A stretch of 64,000 bases of DNA, from assembly GCF_007004735.1 (NCBI RefSeq), contig NZ_SSNL01000005.1:496001-560000 (forward strand). The letters are read 5' to 3'. Numbering within the stretch: position 1 is the stretch's first letter; the number at the start of each line of letters is the position of its first letter. Made by a program: the position numbers and the translations under genes. The notes below the pieces were generated by a model, which made no database searches, was not told where the DNA came from, and was given only the letters and a program-made list of their open reading frames with translations. Origin of the DNA: Salinigranum halophilum. Its GTDB lineage: Archaea; Halobacteriota; Halobacteria; Halobacteriales; Haloferacaceae. Positions 17,115 to 26,349 of this stretch are shown piece after piece.

Positions 17115-17561
17115 ATGGCGAACCCTGGGACTGAAACAGGCGAGACGGACGACGAGCACGAACACCGTGTCATGCACATCCGATTCGGCACGGGCAACAC
17201 CGAGCGCGTCGAGGAGACGTTGGCAGCCCTCGACCGTGGCGAGGACCCAACACCGTATCTCGAGCGTGTCTACCGCGACGTCACCAACTTGCATCGGGTG
17301 ACGCGCCCGAAGAACCTCGAATTGCTGCGCATCCTCGCCACCGAGCACCCCGAGAGCATCCGCGAGACAGCCCGACTCGTCGACCGCGACGTTCGCCAGG
17401 TCCACCGAAACCTCGAAGAACTCGAATCGTTGGACCTCATCAAGTTCCAGAGCGACGGTCCCGGCAAGCCGAAGCGCCCGCTCGTCTGGTACGACGAGAT
17501 TGCCGTCGAGTTGCCGCTGATTTCCGAGGACGGCACAGGCGAGGACAGAGCTAAGGCATGA
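17115..17561 (+). CDS. HVO_A0114 family winged-helix DNA-binding protein, probable antitoxin
   Basis: A 148-aa protein with a central winged helix (about 65-115): RPKNLELLRILATEHP, then IRETARLVDRDVRQVHRNLEELESLDLIKF and a basic wing GPGKPKRPLVWYDEI. This is the regulator that normally follows DUF6516 proteins and is thought to act as the antitoxin and repressor. It begins 25 bp after the IS605-like hairpin, so the original coupling to DUF6516 is lost. No clear TATA box is seen upstream. The protein looks complete. Confidence 0.75.
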   Translation: MANPGTETGETDDEHEHRVMHIRFGTGNTERVEETLAALDRGEDPTPYLERVYRDVTNLHRVTRPKNLELLRILATEHPESIRETARLVDRDVRQVHRNLEELESLDLIKFQSDGPGKPKRPLVWYDEIAVELPLISEDGTGEDRAKA

Positions 17562-18644
17562 ACTCCGTCACGGAGTGGCGCGACCGTCCAGTGCGCGCTG
17601 CGGGCTTCGAGAGGATGGCTCTGTTGATGACATATCACAGGAGTCGTACTGCACGGAGGCGCAAGTCCCCCTCCAGAGTCGGCACACTAGTTCTAGCAGG
17701 GTCGGAGGATTTCAACAGAGCCACTGCAGTGCATACCGGTGTCAGCGGGGCCGTAGTATAGTTCTCGAAGGACACGATTGGCCGCAGGTGATCGAACTGG
17801 ATGAGGGGCACCTGATCGGGACGGAAGGCGGGATGACGGCGACACCGCGAGCGTCTCGTCGATGTGCAAACGCACCGGGACACGGACAGACGGCGTGAGG
17901 TGAGCAGAGAGGGGCCCTTCGAGGGTGTGCGGCGTGGGAAAGAGCGCGAGTGCGTCCGAAAGAAGCGGGTGGGTGGGTACGTCGTGGGCGGTGAGATGCG
18001 CCTCACGAGTGCAGCAGTGTCTGGACGGTGCCTCGCGGTGGCCGGTAAATCGCGTGACGGCGGTTAGCTGGATGGTGGTGTCGTCGCGTTCTCGTGAGTA
18101 TATCTATCAGATTTGAGGTACTATCGCTGTTCGCTGCGTGTAAGGCTACGTTCCGTCTACTGATTCTGCCGCTCCTTACGACTCATCAGTACTCGATTAT
18201 TTCGACACATTCGTGCGCATACCGTCACGACTGCCGCGAGTACTCTCCCGTCGCCGTCTCCCGATTTGTCGCTTGACGACGCGGCGTCTCGGGTGGCTTC
18301 CACGGCCTGGCGTCTCTCTCGCTCTCATCACCACCGGGTCGATCCCTACACAAGTGGGTGTTTCGGGGCTCTCCGCCACTCTTAGGCCAATTGAGAGCAA
18401 GTAAGGACGGCTATCGAACGGACAGGATTCGTCTCTCATCTACTGTGCGTCCATCCCTCTCGACACGAAACAGGGGTCCCGTTAACGGTCAGCGTGGACG
18501 CCGTTGCGTAACAGACAAGCTGACGGTAGCCCCACAGTATTGTTTATATTTAACATTATTCTGGGAGACGAAAGTCACCGTTGACGTGGTGTTCCATGGT
18601 TTGTCTCAAGCGGTGATACGTTGCGCTGCGAAAGACGTCCGATA
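17562..18644. other. 1.1-kb gene-free stretch at the right edge of the mobile region
   Basis: No convincing gene. It contains the MITE-like element at 17617-17722 and an AT-rich block around 18538-18562. Composition turns to the high-GC core type at the convergent sugar dehydrogenase gene. It may include the border of an integrated element, but no attachment-site repeat was found. Confidence 0.55.
17617..17722. mobile_element. Possible 106-bp MITE with IS6-like terminal repeats
   Basis: GGCTCTGTTGA at 17617-17627 is exactly complementary to TCAACAGAGCC at 17712-17722. The terminal sequence resembles ends of IS6-family elements (GGCxCTGTTG). The interior encodes nothing. The flanking 8 bp do not match, so no target duplication supports a recent insertion. 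Confidence 0.45.
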
Positions 18645-19883
18645 TCAGGCGGGCCTGAGCCGGACGATTGGCGCGTCACCGGCGTCGACCGCCAGGTACA
18701 GGTGACCGGTGTCGGGCGCCTCGTTGACCGTGCGGATGCGCCAGCCGCGGTCGCCGAGCAAGCGGTCTTCGAGCGTCGCCTCGCGGTCTGTCACACTGAA
18801 CCGGGCGATAGACTGCGACGCGAGTCCGCCGACGAACAGCTGGCCCTCCCACGCGGGGAAGGCCGTCCCCGAGCAGAAGGTCATCCCGCCCGGGGGGAAG
18901 CCCCCGCTCCCGCACGGCCAGGAGTAGGCGGGGGCGACGACGTCGTCGCGCTCGTCGTGTGAGACGCCGATGGGGTCGCCGCTCCCGTAGGTGCAGCCCT
19001 CGTCCGCGATAGGCCAGCCGTAGTTCGCGCCGCGCGAGAGGACGTTGATCTCGTCGCCATCCTGTTCGCCGTACTCGCTCTCCCAGAGGTCGCCCGTCTC
19101 GGGGTGGACCGTCAGTCCCTGGGGGTTGCGGTGACCGTAGCTGAAGATCGTGTCCAGCGCGTCGGAGTCGTCGACGAACGGGTTGTCGTCGGGGACGGAC
19201 CCGTCGGCTTCGAACCGCAAGACGACGCCGTGTTCCGTCGTCAGGTCCTGGGCGGTGTGGTCGGGGCCGAAGTCCTTGAACTGGCGGTCGCCGACGGTCA
19301 CGTAGAGTCGCTCGTCGGCGTCGAAGGCGAGGCGCGAGCCGAAGTGCCCCGCCGACTCGACGAAGGGTTCGGCCGCGTGGAGCCGTTCGAACTCTTGGAG
19401 CCGGGCGTTCTCGAGGTCGAGTCGGCCGCGGCCGACGGCCGTCGTCGAGGCACCGTCCGACTGCACGGAGTAGGTCAGATACACCCAGTCCGGGTCGGGG
19501 TAGCGGGGGTGAAGTGCCACGTCGAGCATGCCGCCCTGGCCGGCCGCGAACACGTCGGGCGCGCCCGAGACAGGCGTCGTGTCGCCCGAGTCGCGGTCGA
19601 CGAGGTTCAGCCGACCGGCCCGTTCGGTGACGAGCAGTCGGGAGTCATCGGGGAGGAACGTGAGCGCCCACGGGTTGGTGAATCCCGAGGCGACCGTCTC
19701 GACGGTGTACGCGGTCGACGCCGCCGTCGACTCGGACTCGGGAGCCGAGGTCGAAGCGGACGTTCCAGCCGACTCCTGAGTCGAGGGGGTGTCGGAACCG
19801 TCGGAGGGACTGGTACCCAGACACCCGGCCGACGCGCCGCCAGCCGCCGCACCAACGAGCGCGAGATAGTGCCGCCGATTCAT
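18645..19883 (-). CDS. PQQ-dependent sugar (aldose) dehydrogenase family lipoprotein
   Basis: A 412-aa soluble aldose dehydrogenase of the glucose/sorbosone dehydrogenase family, a six-bladed propeller that oxidises sugars outside the cell. The N-terminus NRRHYLALVG ending in SAGC is a Tat lipoprotein signal. It is followed by a Ser/Thr/Glu-rich linker to about residue 57. Family marks include GFTNPWALTFLPD, GQGGMLDVALHP, FGSRLAFDADERLYVTVGD, FSYGHRNPQGL and SEYGEQDGDEIN. Haloarchaea often carry these without PQQ synthesis genes, so the cofactor is uncertain. It stands alone, convergent with the mobile region. Confidence 0.88.
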   Translation of the reverse strand: MNRRHYLALVGAAAGGASAGCLGTSPSDGSDTPSTQESAGTSASTSAPESESTAASTAYTVETVASGFTNPWALTFLPDDSRLLVTERAGRLNLVDRDSGDTTPVSGAPDVFAAGQGGMLDVALHPRYPDPDWVYLTYSVQSDGASTTAVGRGRLDLENARLQEFERLHAAEPFVESAGHFGSRLAFDADERLYVTVGDRQFKDFGPDHTAQDLTTEHGVVLRFEADGSVPDDNPFVDDSDALDTIFSYGHRNPQGLTVHPETGDLWESEYGEQDGDEINVLSRGANYGWPIADEGCTYGSGDPIGVSHDERDDVVAPAYSWPCGSGGFPPGGMTFCSGTAFPAWEGQLFVGGLASQSIARFSVTDREATLEDRLLGDRGWRIRTVNEAPDTGHLYLAVDAGDAPIVRLRPA

Positions 19884-19947
19884 ATCGTACCCGCCCTTCG
19901 GAGGGCGTACGTATCAACTGTGCGGCGTCGGGGCAGCCGGGGGGATG

Positions 19948-20862
19948 TCACAGGTGCGTTCGACTGGGGTCGCCATCGCGGACGCGAAAGAGCGCTGTCT
20001 CCTTGCCGTCGGCCTCTATCATCACGTCGGACGCCGTCCGGAGCCACCGCGGGAGGTCGGCGACGGACCGCGCGTGTGCCTGTGGCCGGGCGTCCTCGCC
20101 GTGGAGACACGCCGGTTCGGAGTAGTGGGTGACCGGTGTGATACCGTCCCACGTCGACCGAGCGAGGTCGAACGCCTCCCGGTAGCTCAGGTCGCGGCCC
20201 GAGAAGGCGTGGTGGTGGTAGTCGAAGACGACGGGGACACGGAGTGGGTCACCGACCGCCCGAACGAGTTCCGAGACGCTCCAGAGGCTCTCGTTGTCGT
20301 CGTTCTCGACGGTGAGGTGCGCCCGCGCCGCGGGCGAGAGGCGGTCGACCGCGGTGCGAAAGCGCGCGGCGGTCTCGGGCTTTCCGTCGTAGCGAGCGCC
20401 GATGTGGACGTTGACGCTGTAGTATGGCGAGTGCGGGAGGCCCATCAGGTCGAACCACGACGCGTGGTTCTCTATGTCCGTGAGCGAGCGGTCGACGGTG
20501 TCCGCGGAGGGACTCGCGAGCTTGCACCAGTAGTCGGGGTGGAAGGTGAGCCGCACGTCGTGGTCGGTGACGAACGAGCCGATTCGCTCCGCGACGTCCG
20601 ATATCTCGTCGAAGTCAGGGAGGTCGGCGAGGTCGAACTGCGAGTGCCACGGGACGAGCTTCGAACTACAGCGGTAGAAGTGGATGTCGTGGTCGACGTT
20701 CCACCGGAGGATGGCGAGGAGGTCGGTGAGGTTCTGGAGGGTGAGTTCCGAGGCGTACGAGAGCCCACGCGACTCCCACGTCTGCTTGCGCATGCTGCGA
20801 TTGCAGCGCAGCGGCGGGTCGCGGTCGCGGAGCGTCCGGTTCATCGCGGCGTATCCCAACAT
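19948..20862 (-). CDS. uvsE: UV-damage endonuclease UvdE
   Basis: A 304-aa UVDE family protein, a TIM-barrel metal enzyme that nicks DNA 5' to UV photoproducts. The N-terminus GYAAMNRTLRDR and the following NLTDLLAILRWNVDHDIHFYRCSS, split as family blocks, are diagnostic. Metal ligands fit the His and Glu/Asp in LTFHPDYW, NVHIGARYDGK, LTVENDD and VVFDYHHH. Length is normal. It lies 64 bp downstream of the sugar dehydrogenase start, on the same strand but probably independent. Confidence 0.9.
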   Translation of the reverse strand: MLGYAAMNRTLRDRDPPLRCNRSMRKQTWESRGLSYASELTLQNLTDLLAILRWNVDHDIHFYRCSSKLVPWHSQFDLADLPDFDEISDVAERIGSFVTDHDVRLTFHPDYWCKLASPSADTVDRSLTDIENHASWFDLMGLPHSPYYSVNVHIGARYDGKPETAARFRTAVDRLSPAARAHLTVENDDNESLWSVSELVRAVGDPLRVPVVFDYHHHAFSGRDLSYREAFDLARSTWDGITPVTHYSEPACLHGEDARPQAHARSVADLPRWLRTASDVMIEADGKETALFRVRDGDPSRTHL

Positions 20863-21070
20863 TCGATGTCAGGGCGTACGGCTGTACGGGGAAGTCAGTT
20901 GCCCACGTCACGTCCATCGCATCGAGCCGAACGGGTACGGCAACAGCGACGTCCCTCGTGCTGGTGTGCGTGTCGTCACGGTGTGCTAGCTCGCAAGCCA
21001 GCGTTCCGGCGTTCTCACGACGGGGGAACGAGCGGCGGGAGTCACGGTCACGGCGGACCAAGGAGTTCCT

Positions 21071-21517
21071 ATGCGGAGACGAACCGCTCTCGTGAGCCTC
21101 CTCGCCGGCATCGCCGCCTTCGGCCTCGGGACGGTCACCGTGACCGCGGCGCTCGACCCGTACGTCTGGCCGTCGTTGCTGGTCGGCCTCCCCGTCGGCG
21201 TCGTGCTGGGCGTCTCGACGCTCCTCGTCACGTCCGTCGGCGTGGCGTACTGGGACGAACGGCGCGACGCGGGCACGGTGTCGGTCCGGACGAGACGGCA
21301 GTTGTGGGCGACGCTCACAGCGGTCGTCGTGGGCATCGTGGTCGGCGGGGCCGCCGTCGCGGCGCTCGCGACACAGGCGATCGGACTGGCGCTGGCACTC
21401 GTCGTCGGCCTGGCGGTCGGCGTGGTCGCGGGCGTCGTCGCGGCGGTGCTCGTCTGGTTCGTCGGCCGGGAGGAGACGACGACCGAGAACGAGAGCGCCG
21501 AGAAGACGAACGACTAG
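21071..21517 (+). CDS. Small multi-pass membrane protein, unknown
   Basis: A 148-aa protein with four hydrophobic segments (about 7-30, 34-57, 77-102 and 105-130) and a charged tail ending EKTND. It may be a haloarchaeal membrane protein of unknown function. It converges on urtE with only 3 nt between the stop codons. Confidence 0.75.
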   Translation: MRRRTALVSLLAGIAAFGLGTVTVTAALDPYVWPSLLVGLPVGVVLGVSTLLVTSVGVAYWDERRDAGTVSVRTRRQLWATLTAVVVGIVVGGAAVAALATQAIGLALALVVGLAVGVVAGVVAAVLVWFVGREETTTENESAEKTND

Positions 21518-21520
21518 CCC

Positions 21521-22219
21521 TCAGACGGCAAGGTACGCCGCGATGGCGTCCTCGTCGACGAGCGTCTCGGGGCCGAGTTCGTCGACGAACGTGCCGCGCT
21601 CCATCGCGTAACAGCGGTCGGCCATCTCGCGGATGACGCCGAGGTTCTGCTCGACGAAGAGGACGGTCGTCCCGAGTTCGTCGTTGATGGTCTGCATATC
21701 GCGACTGATCTGGTCGACGATGGAGGGCTGGATGCCCTCGCTCGGTTCGTCGAGCAGCAGCAGGTCGGGGTTCGAAACCAGCGCGCGGGCGATGGCGAGC
21801 ATCTGCTGTTGGCCGCCCGAGAGCGTTCCCGCCTGCTGGCTGGCGCGCTCTTGCAGGACGGGGAAGTAGTCGTAAATCTCGTCGTACAGCAGTTCGTCGC
21901 TGTCGGCGTTGACCGTCTTTCCCATCCGGATGTTCTGCTCGACGGTGAGCTTCGGGAAGACGTCTCTGCCCTGAGGGATGTAACCGATACCGGCCCGGGC
22001 GCGCTCGTCGGCCGGGGCGTCGGTGACGTCGGTGCCGGCGTAGGTGACAGTGCCGCTCGTCGGCTCGAGGAGGCCGATGACCGTCTTCATCAGCGTCGTC
22101 TTGCCGACGCCGTTCTTCCCCATCACGCCGACGATCTCACCCGTGTCGACCTGGAGGTCGACGTCGCGGAGGATGGGTGTCGAGTCGTAGCCGGCGGAGA
22201 CGCCGTCGAGTTCGAGCAT
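21521..22219 (-). CDS. urtE: Urea/amide-type ABC transporter ATPase UrtE
   Basis: A 232-aa ATPase of the LivF/UrtE group: Walker A GKNGVGKTT, signature LSGGQQQ, Walker B LLLLDEPSEG and the H-loop replaced by Gln in FVEQN, as usual in this group. The phrase SEGIQPSIVDQI is typical of UrtE. The ATG overlaps the urtD stop as TGATG, so translation is coupled; the open frame upstream is only the shadow of urtD. Last gene of a five-gene operon. Confidence 0.87.
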   Translation of the reverse strand: MLELDGVSAGYDSTPILRDVDLQVDTGEIVGVMGKNGVGKTTLMKTVIGLLEPTSGTVTYAGTDVTDAPADERARAGIGYIPQGRDVFPKLTVEQNIRMGKTVNADSDELLYDEIYDYFPVLQERASQQAGTLSGGQQQMLAIARALVSNPDLLLLDEPSEGIQPSIVDQISRDMQTINDELGTTVLFVEQNLGVIREMADRCYAMERGTFVDELGPETLVDEDAIAAYLAV

Positions 22220-23010
22220 CACGAGTCGTCCCCCAGGTAGATGCGCTGGACCGCGGGGTCGGACTCGATCTCGTCGATGGGGCCCTCGCGGAACACGTCG
22301 CCGTTGTGGAGGACGGTCACCTCGTCGGCGATGTCGGCGACGAAGTCGGTGTCGTGTTCGATGACGACGAAGGCGATTCCCTCCTGTTCGTTGAGTCGCG
22401 TGACGCGCTCGGCGATGGCGCTGCGCTCTTCGACGTCGAGACCGGCGACGGGTTCGTCGAGGAGGAGCAGGTCCGGTTCGAGCGCGGCGGCCATCCCGAG
22501 CTCCAGTTGCTGCTGTTGGCCGTGTGAGAGGGTGCTCGCTTCGACCCGTTCGTAGCCAGCGAGTCCCGCGGCGGCGATCGCCGCGTCGACGCGCTGGCGG
22601 CGCTCCGCGCCGTCCGCGAAGCGCTGGATGGGGAGCCGAGCGTTCTCGCGGACCGTCAGGTCGCCGTAGACGGAGGGGACCTGGAACTTCATGCTGATGC
22701 CCTGTTGGACCCGCTCGTACGGGGCGAGGTCGGTGATGTCGAGCCCGTCGTAGTAGACGCTGCCGGCGCTCGGCGAGTGCGTGCCGGTGATGAGCTTCAA
22801 CAGCGTCGACTTCCCCGCACCGTTCGGGCCGATGAGACAGCGGAGTTCCCCCGCCGTGACGCTGAAGTCGACCTCGTCGATGGCGGTGAAGCCACCGAAG
22901 TCCTTGCGGAGGCCGTCGGTCTGTAACAGCGTGTCGGTGGTGTCGCCCGTCGCCAGGTGCGCCGCCGTCTGGCGGACGTCCGGGTGGCCGGTGGCGTCGT
23001 CCGTGCTCAT
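22219..23010 (-). CDS. urtD: Urea/amide-type ABC transporter ATPase UrtD
   Basis: A 263-aa ATPase with GPNGAGKST, a signature variant STLSHGQQQQLE, and LLLLDEPVAGLDVEE, then VIEHD. The Q-rich signature without the SGG triad is characteristic of UrtD rather than LivG. A roughly 30-residue N-terminal extension precedes the ABC fold. It lies 2 nt downstream of urtC and overlaps urtE. Confidence 0.87.
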   Translation of the reverse strand: MSTDDATGHPDVRQTAAHLATGDTTDTLLQTDGLRKDFGGFTAIDEVDFSVTAGELRCLIGPNGAGKSTLLKLITGTHSPSAGSVYYDGLDITDLAPYERVQQGISMKFQVPSVYGDLTVRENARLPIQRFADGAERRQRVDAAIAAAGLAGYERVEASTLSHGQQQQLELGMAAALEPDLLLLDEPVAGLDVEERSAIAERVTRLNEQEGIAFVVIEHDTDFVADIADEVTVLHNGDVFREGPIDEIESDPAVQRIYLGDDS

Positions 23011-23012
23011 CG

Positions 23013-24125
23013 TCAGTCACCCCCCACGGAGCGGTCGCTCAGGTTCTGCGTCGGCGTGTCGCCGCGGTAGTCGACGTAAGCGTCGTGTATCCAGGGGACG
23101 AGTCCACCCGGCAGGCCGAGGATGAACACCAACAGCAGGGTCCCGACGGCGACGAACGCCCACTCGCCGCCGAGGGAGTTGCGGACGAACTCGATGCCGA
23201 CGGTGGCGACGACAGCCCCGAGGAGCGTCTTGCGGCCGCCGACGCTCACCCAGATGACCGGTAAGGAGGCGAACGCGAGTTCGAACACCTGTGGGCTGAC
23301 GTAGTTGCCCCACGAGGCGTACAGCACGCCCGACAGCCCCGCGAGTGCGCCGCCGATGGTGAAGACGGAGAGCTTCACGCGGCGGACGTCGTAGCCGAAC
23401 ATCTCCGTCCGGTCTTCGTCCTCGCGGACGGCGACCATCACGCGGCCGTAGTCGGAGTTGACGAGGGCCCGCAGGCCGAGATAGGTGACGACGAGCAGCG
23501 CCAAGACGAGATAGTAGAAACTCACGCTGTCGAAGGTCACGGCGGCCGGGCCGACGCCGAGTGCGAGGTTCGGGATGGTCGGCATCCCGTTGAACCCGCC
23601 GAGAGCGGCCTCACCGATGGTCCACTCGTCACCGGCGGTCTGGGCCATGAACGTGTGGAGCACGAGCGTCGACACCAGCGTGATGATGGTGACGTAGACG
23701 TTCCGGACCCCGCCGTAGAACATGAAGTAGCCGAGGACGGCGGCCATGAGCGCCCCGCCGGCGATGCCGGCGAGGAACGCGACGGTGATTCCGAGTGGCG
23801 TCGCGACGTTGATGGAGACGACGGCGAAGGTGTAGCCCGCGACGCCGAAGAACACCACCTGCCCGAAGCTCAGAATGCCCGCGTAGCCCCACACCACCGA
23901 GAGCGAGAGGCCGAGGAAGGCGTACACCAAGAAGAGCGAGAAGCGCGACGCCTGGTAGGAGCCGGCGACGAACGGGTAGGCGAGAAGCGCCGCGAGGACG
24001 ACGGCGAAGCCCGCCCAGAACTCGCGGGAGCGCCCGACGGTGTTGGGGCCTTCGAGCCAGCGCTGGAGGCGGGTACGGTGCCCCTCGGCCGAGGGGCCGG
24101 ACCCGCCGACACGCTCGGTCGACAT
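23013..24125 (-). CDS. urtC: Urea/amide-type ABC transporter permease UrtC
   Basis: A 370-aa LivM-like permease with about ten membrane segments. Marks include WGYAGILSFGQVVFFGVAGY, the cytoplasmic coupling segment VREDEDRTEMFGYDV, and GALAGLSGVLYASWGNYVSP. The sequence VWGYAGILSFGQ with this length fits UrtC. The start abuts the urtB stop with no spacer, consistent with operon translation. Confidence 0.86.
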   Translation of the reverse strand: MSTERVGGSGPSAEGHRTRLQRWLEGPNTVGRSREFWAGFAVVLAALLAYPFVAGSYQASRFSLFLVYAFLGLSLSVVWGYAGILSFGQVVFFGVAGYTFAVVSINVATPLGITVAFLAGIAGGALMAAVLGYFMFYGGVRNVYVTIITLVSTLVLHTFMAQTAGDEWTIGEAALGGFNGMPTIPNLALGVGPAAVTFDSVSFYYLVLALLVVTYLGLRALVNSDYGRVMVAVREDEDRTEMFGYDVRRVKLSVFTIGGALAGLSGVLYASWGNYVSPQVFELAFASLPVIWVSVGGRKTLLGAVVATVGIEFVRNSLGGEWAFVAVGTLLLVFILGLPGGLVPWIHDAYVDYRGDTPTQNLSDRSVGGD

Positions 24126-25064
24126 CTACGCCCCCTCCTGGCGCTTGGTCCGCAGATGTTCGAGGTAGCCCGTGATGCCGTTGGGGAGGAACCGGAGCAT
24201 CACGATGGCGGTCACGAGCAGGGCGATACGGCCGAAGAACGTGCCGACGAGGTTGGAGAACAGGGCGTTGATCGAGCCCAGCAGGCCGCCCGCGAGGAGC
24301 GTCCCGAGGACGACGCTGGAGCCGCCGACGACGACGGCGACGAACGCCTCGACGAGGAACGACCCGCCGAGCGTCGGGACCATCGTGATGGTGGGCGCGT
24401 ACAGCGCGCCCGTCAGTCCGGCGAGGCCGGAGCCGATGGCGAACGTCGTCATGTACGTCCGCTCGGTGTCGACGCCGAGGGCGCGAGCGGTCTCCTCGCT
24501 CTGGATGGTCGCCCGCGCGCGCATCCCGTACTCGGTCCGGGTGAACACGTAGTAGGTGAGAGCGAGAAGACAGACCGCGACGCCCGCGAGCAGCACCCGG
24601 TACGTCGAGTAGGAGAACCCGCTGTAGGCGATTTTCCCGAGCGGCGTGCCGATCTGGTCCAGGGAGTTGCCGAGGGTGATGCGGATGCCCTGGACCATGA
24701 CGAGGCTCAGCCCCCACGTGGCGACCATCGAGTCGGCGAGGCGATCGTAGAGGGGTTCGATGACGACCCTCCCCAAGAATCGCTGGCTGAGGGCGTTCGG
24801 GACCGACCCGGAGATGATGACGCGTTCGACGACGAGACCGAAGGCGGCCGCGACGACGACGCCGACGAGCATCGCTACGGGGAGCGGAAGTCCCGCACGG
24901 ATGTTCGCCAGCGTCGTCGCGTACGCCCCGACCATGATGAACTCGCCGTGTGCGAGGTTGATGACGCCCATGATGCCGAAGATGATGGCCAGCCCGACGG
25001 CAGCCAGCACGATGAACGCGAAGCTGTCGAGGAACTGAAAGAGGAGGTTCAGCCCGTTTACCAT
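24126..25064 (-). CDS. urtB: Urea/amide-type ABC transporter permease UrtB
   Basis: A 312-aa LivH-like permease. The start MVNGLNLLFQFLDSF is chosen because it follows the urtA stop by one base; the open frame continues 23 codons upstream inside urtA. Marks include GVINLAHGEFIMVGAYAT and the coupling segment RATIQSEETARALGVD. Eight or more membrane segments are visible. Confidence 0.86.
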   Translation of the reverse strand: MVNGLNLLFQFLDSFAFIVLAAVGLAIIFGIMGVINLAHGEFIMVGAYATTLANIRAGLPLPVAMLVGVVVAAAFGLVVERVIISGSVPNALSQRFLGRVVIEPLYDRLADSMVATWGLSLVMVQGIRITLGNSLDQIGTPLGKIAYSGFSYSTYRVLLAGVAVCLLALTYYVFTRTEYGMRARATIQSEETARALGVDTERTYMTTFAIGSGLAGLTGALYAPTITMVPTLGGSFLVEAFVAVVVGGSSVVLGTLLAGGLLGSINALFSNLVGTFFGRIALLVTAIVMLRFLPNGITGYLEHLRTKRQEGA

Positions 25065-25065
25065 C

Positions 25066-26349
25066 TCATCCCGCCTCCTCGTAGAAGTCCTGTGGGGTGT
25101 ACTGGGTCTCTTCGTCCTCTGCGGTGAGGTCACAGCCGACCGTCTCCGAGAGGAAGGTCTCGGGGATGACGCGGTCGGCGACCGCCTCGACGTTGTGCTC
25201 CGCGTCGGCGCGCATGACCCACATGTGGTGGTCGACGTGGTGGGTCGCGCCGTCGAGGGCGATGGTCTCGTCGCCGGGGGCCTCGGGCGCGCCGAAAGTG
25301 ATGCCGGATTCGAGGGCGGCTTTGACCTCCTCCTGGTCGGTGGTGCCAGCCTGCTCGACGGCCTGTTTGTACATGTAGATGGAGAAGTAGTTGTTCTCCG
25401 CCTCCTCGTTCAGATACGGGGCATCGGGGAACTTCTCGAAGTAGCGGTCGACGAAGCCGCCGTCGCTCGTGTTGCGCTCGGTCGGAATCTCCTCCATGTA
25501 GTTGACGCCGGCGTAGATGTTGGCCATCGCCGGCGGGTCCAAGCGGAGGTGTTCGTACCCCTGGGCCATCGCCGTCGACGTGCCGATGGGGACGTCGAGA
25601 CCGGCGGAGGCCTTCTGTTCGTAGAAGGAGGTGTGGTTCGCGCCGACGAGCATCGACATCACGAAGTCGGGGTCGGCCTCCTGGATACGGTTGATGGTCG
25701 ACCCGAACTGCGAGTTCGAGAGTGGGATGAACTCCTCGCCGATGACCTCCGCACCGTTCTCCCCCGCGAGGACCTTCACCCAGTCCGCCGAGAGCTGCCC
25801 GAAGTTGTAGTCGGCGGCGATAGTGTAGATGCGCGGCCCGTACTCCTCGACGAGGTACGGGAGGACACTCCCGAGTTGCTGGCGGGCCGTCGGCCCGACA
25901 GCGAAGACGTTCTTGTCACAGACGCCGCCCTCGTACTGCGTCGTGTAGAAGTACAGCTGGTCTTCACGGTCGATGATGGGGCGGATGGCTTCGCGCGTCG
26001 CAGACGAGTAGCCCGCCCAGAGCGCGTCGACGCTCTCTTGATTGATGGCACGCCGCGTGAGTTCCTGATACCGCTGGTTGTCCGACTGGGGGTCCGGGTC
26101 GAACGTCTCGATCTGCTTGCCGTCGATACCGCCGTTCTCGTTGATTTCCTCGATGGCCAGCATCGACGCCTTGTGCTTCGGGTCGCCGACGAGCGCGAAG
26201 TTGCCAGAGCGGTCCTCCAGCACGCCGAGCGTGATGGTGTCGTCGCTCGATGCCGACCCGCCCGCACCCGTGCAGCCGGCGAGGGCGGTCCCCGCCACAG
26301 CGGTCGCGGAGCCGAGGAAGCGCCGGCGACTGACGCGACGGTCGGTCAT
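25066..26349 (-). CDS. urtA: Urea/amide-type ABC transporter substrate-binding lipoprotein UrtA
   Basis: A 427-aa periplasmic-binding protein of type I fold. The N-terminus has a Tat motif SRRRFLG and lipobox ALAGC, so it is membrane-anchored outside. The core has LGVLEDRSGNFALVG, AIEEINENGGIDGK and YFYTTQYEGGVCDKNVF, matching UrtA/FmdD (urea and short-chain amide) proteins better than leucine-binding ones. First gene of urtABCDE. No urease lies in the window; an amidase is at 42773. The start at 26349 puts the twin arginines near the N-terminus; an upstream in-frame ATG would not. Confidence 0.86.
   Translation of the reverse strand: MTDRRVSRRRFLGSATAVAGTALAGCTGAGGSASSDDTITLGVLEDRSGNFALVGDPKHKASMLAIEEINENGGIDGKQIETFDPDPQSDNQRYQELTRRAINQESVDALWAGYSSATREAIRPIIDREDQLYFYTTQYEGGVCDKNVFAVGPTARQQLGSVLPYLVEEYGPRIYTIAADYNFGQLSADWVKVLAGENGAEVIGEEFIPLSNSQFGSTINRIQEADPDFVMSMLVGANHTSFYEQKASAGLDVPIGTSTAMAQGYEHLRLDPPAMANIYAGVNYMEEIPTERNTSDGGFVDRYFEKFPDAPYLNEEAENNYFSIYMYKQAVEQAGTTDQEEVKAALESGITFGAPEAPGDETIALDGATHHVDHHMWVMRADAEHNVEAVADRVIPETFLSETVGCDLTAEDEETQYTPQDFYEEAG

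Noticed and set aside
8910-18644. Attachment sites or tRNA genes marking an integrated element
   Set aside because: No tRNA-like sequence and no long direct repeats at both sides were found by reading; borders remain undefined.
21521-23020. A 499-codon frame that would fuse UrtD-region sequence to UrtE
   Set aside because: The first half is an Arg/His-rich shadow of urtD; the true urtE begins at 22219 in a TGATG overlap.
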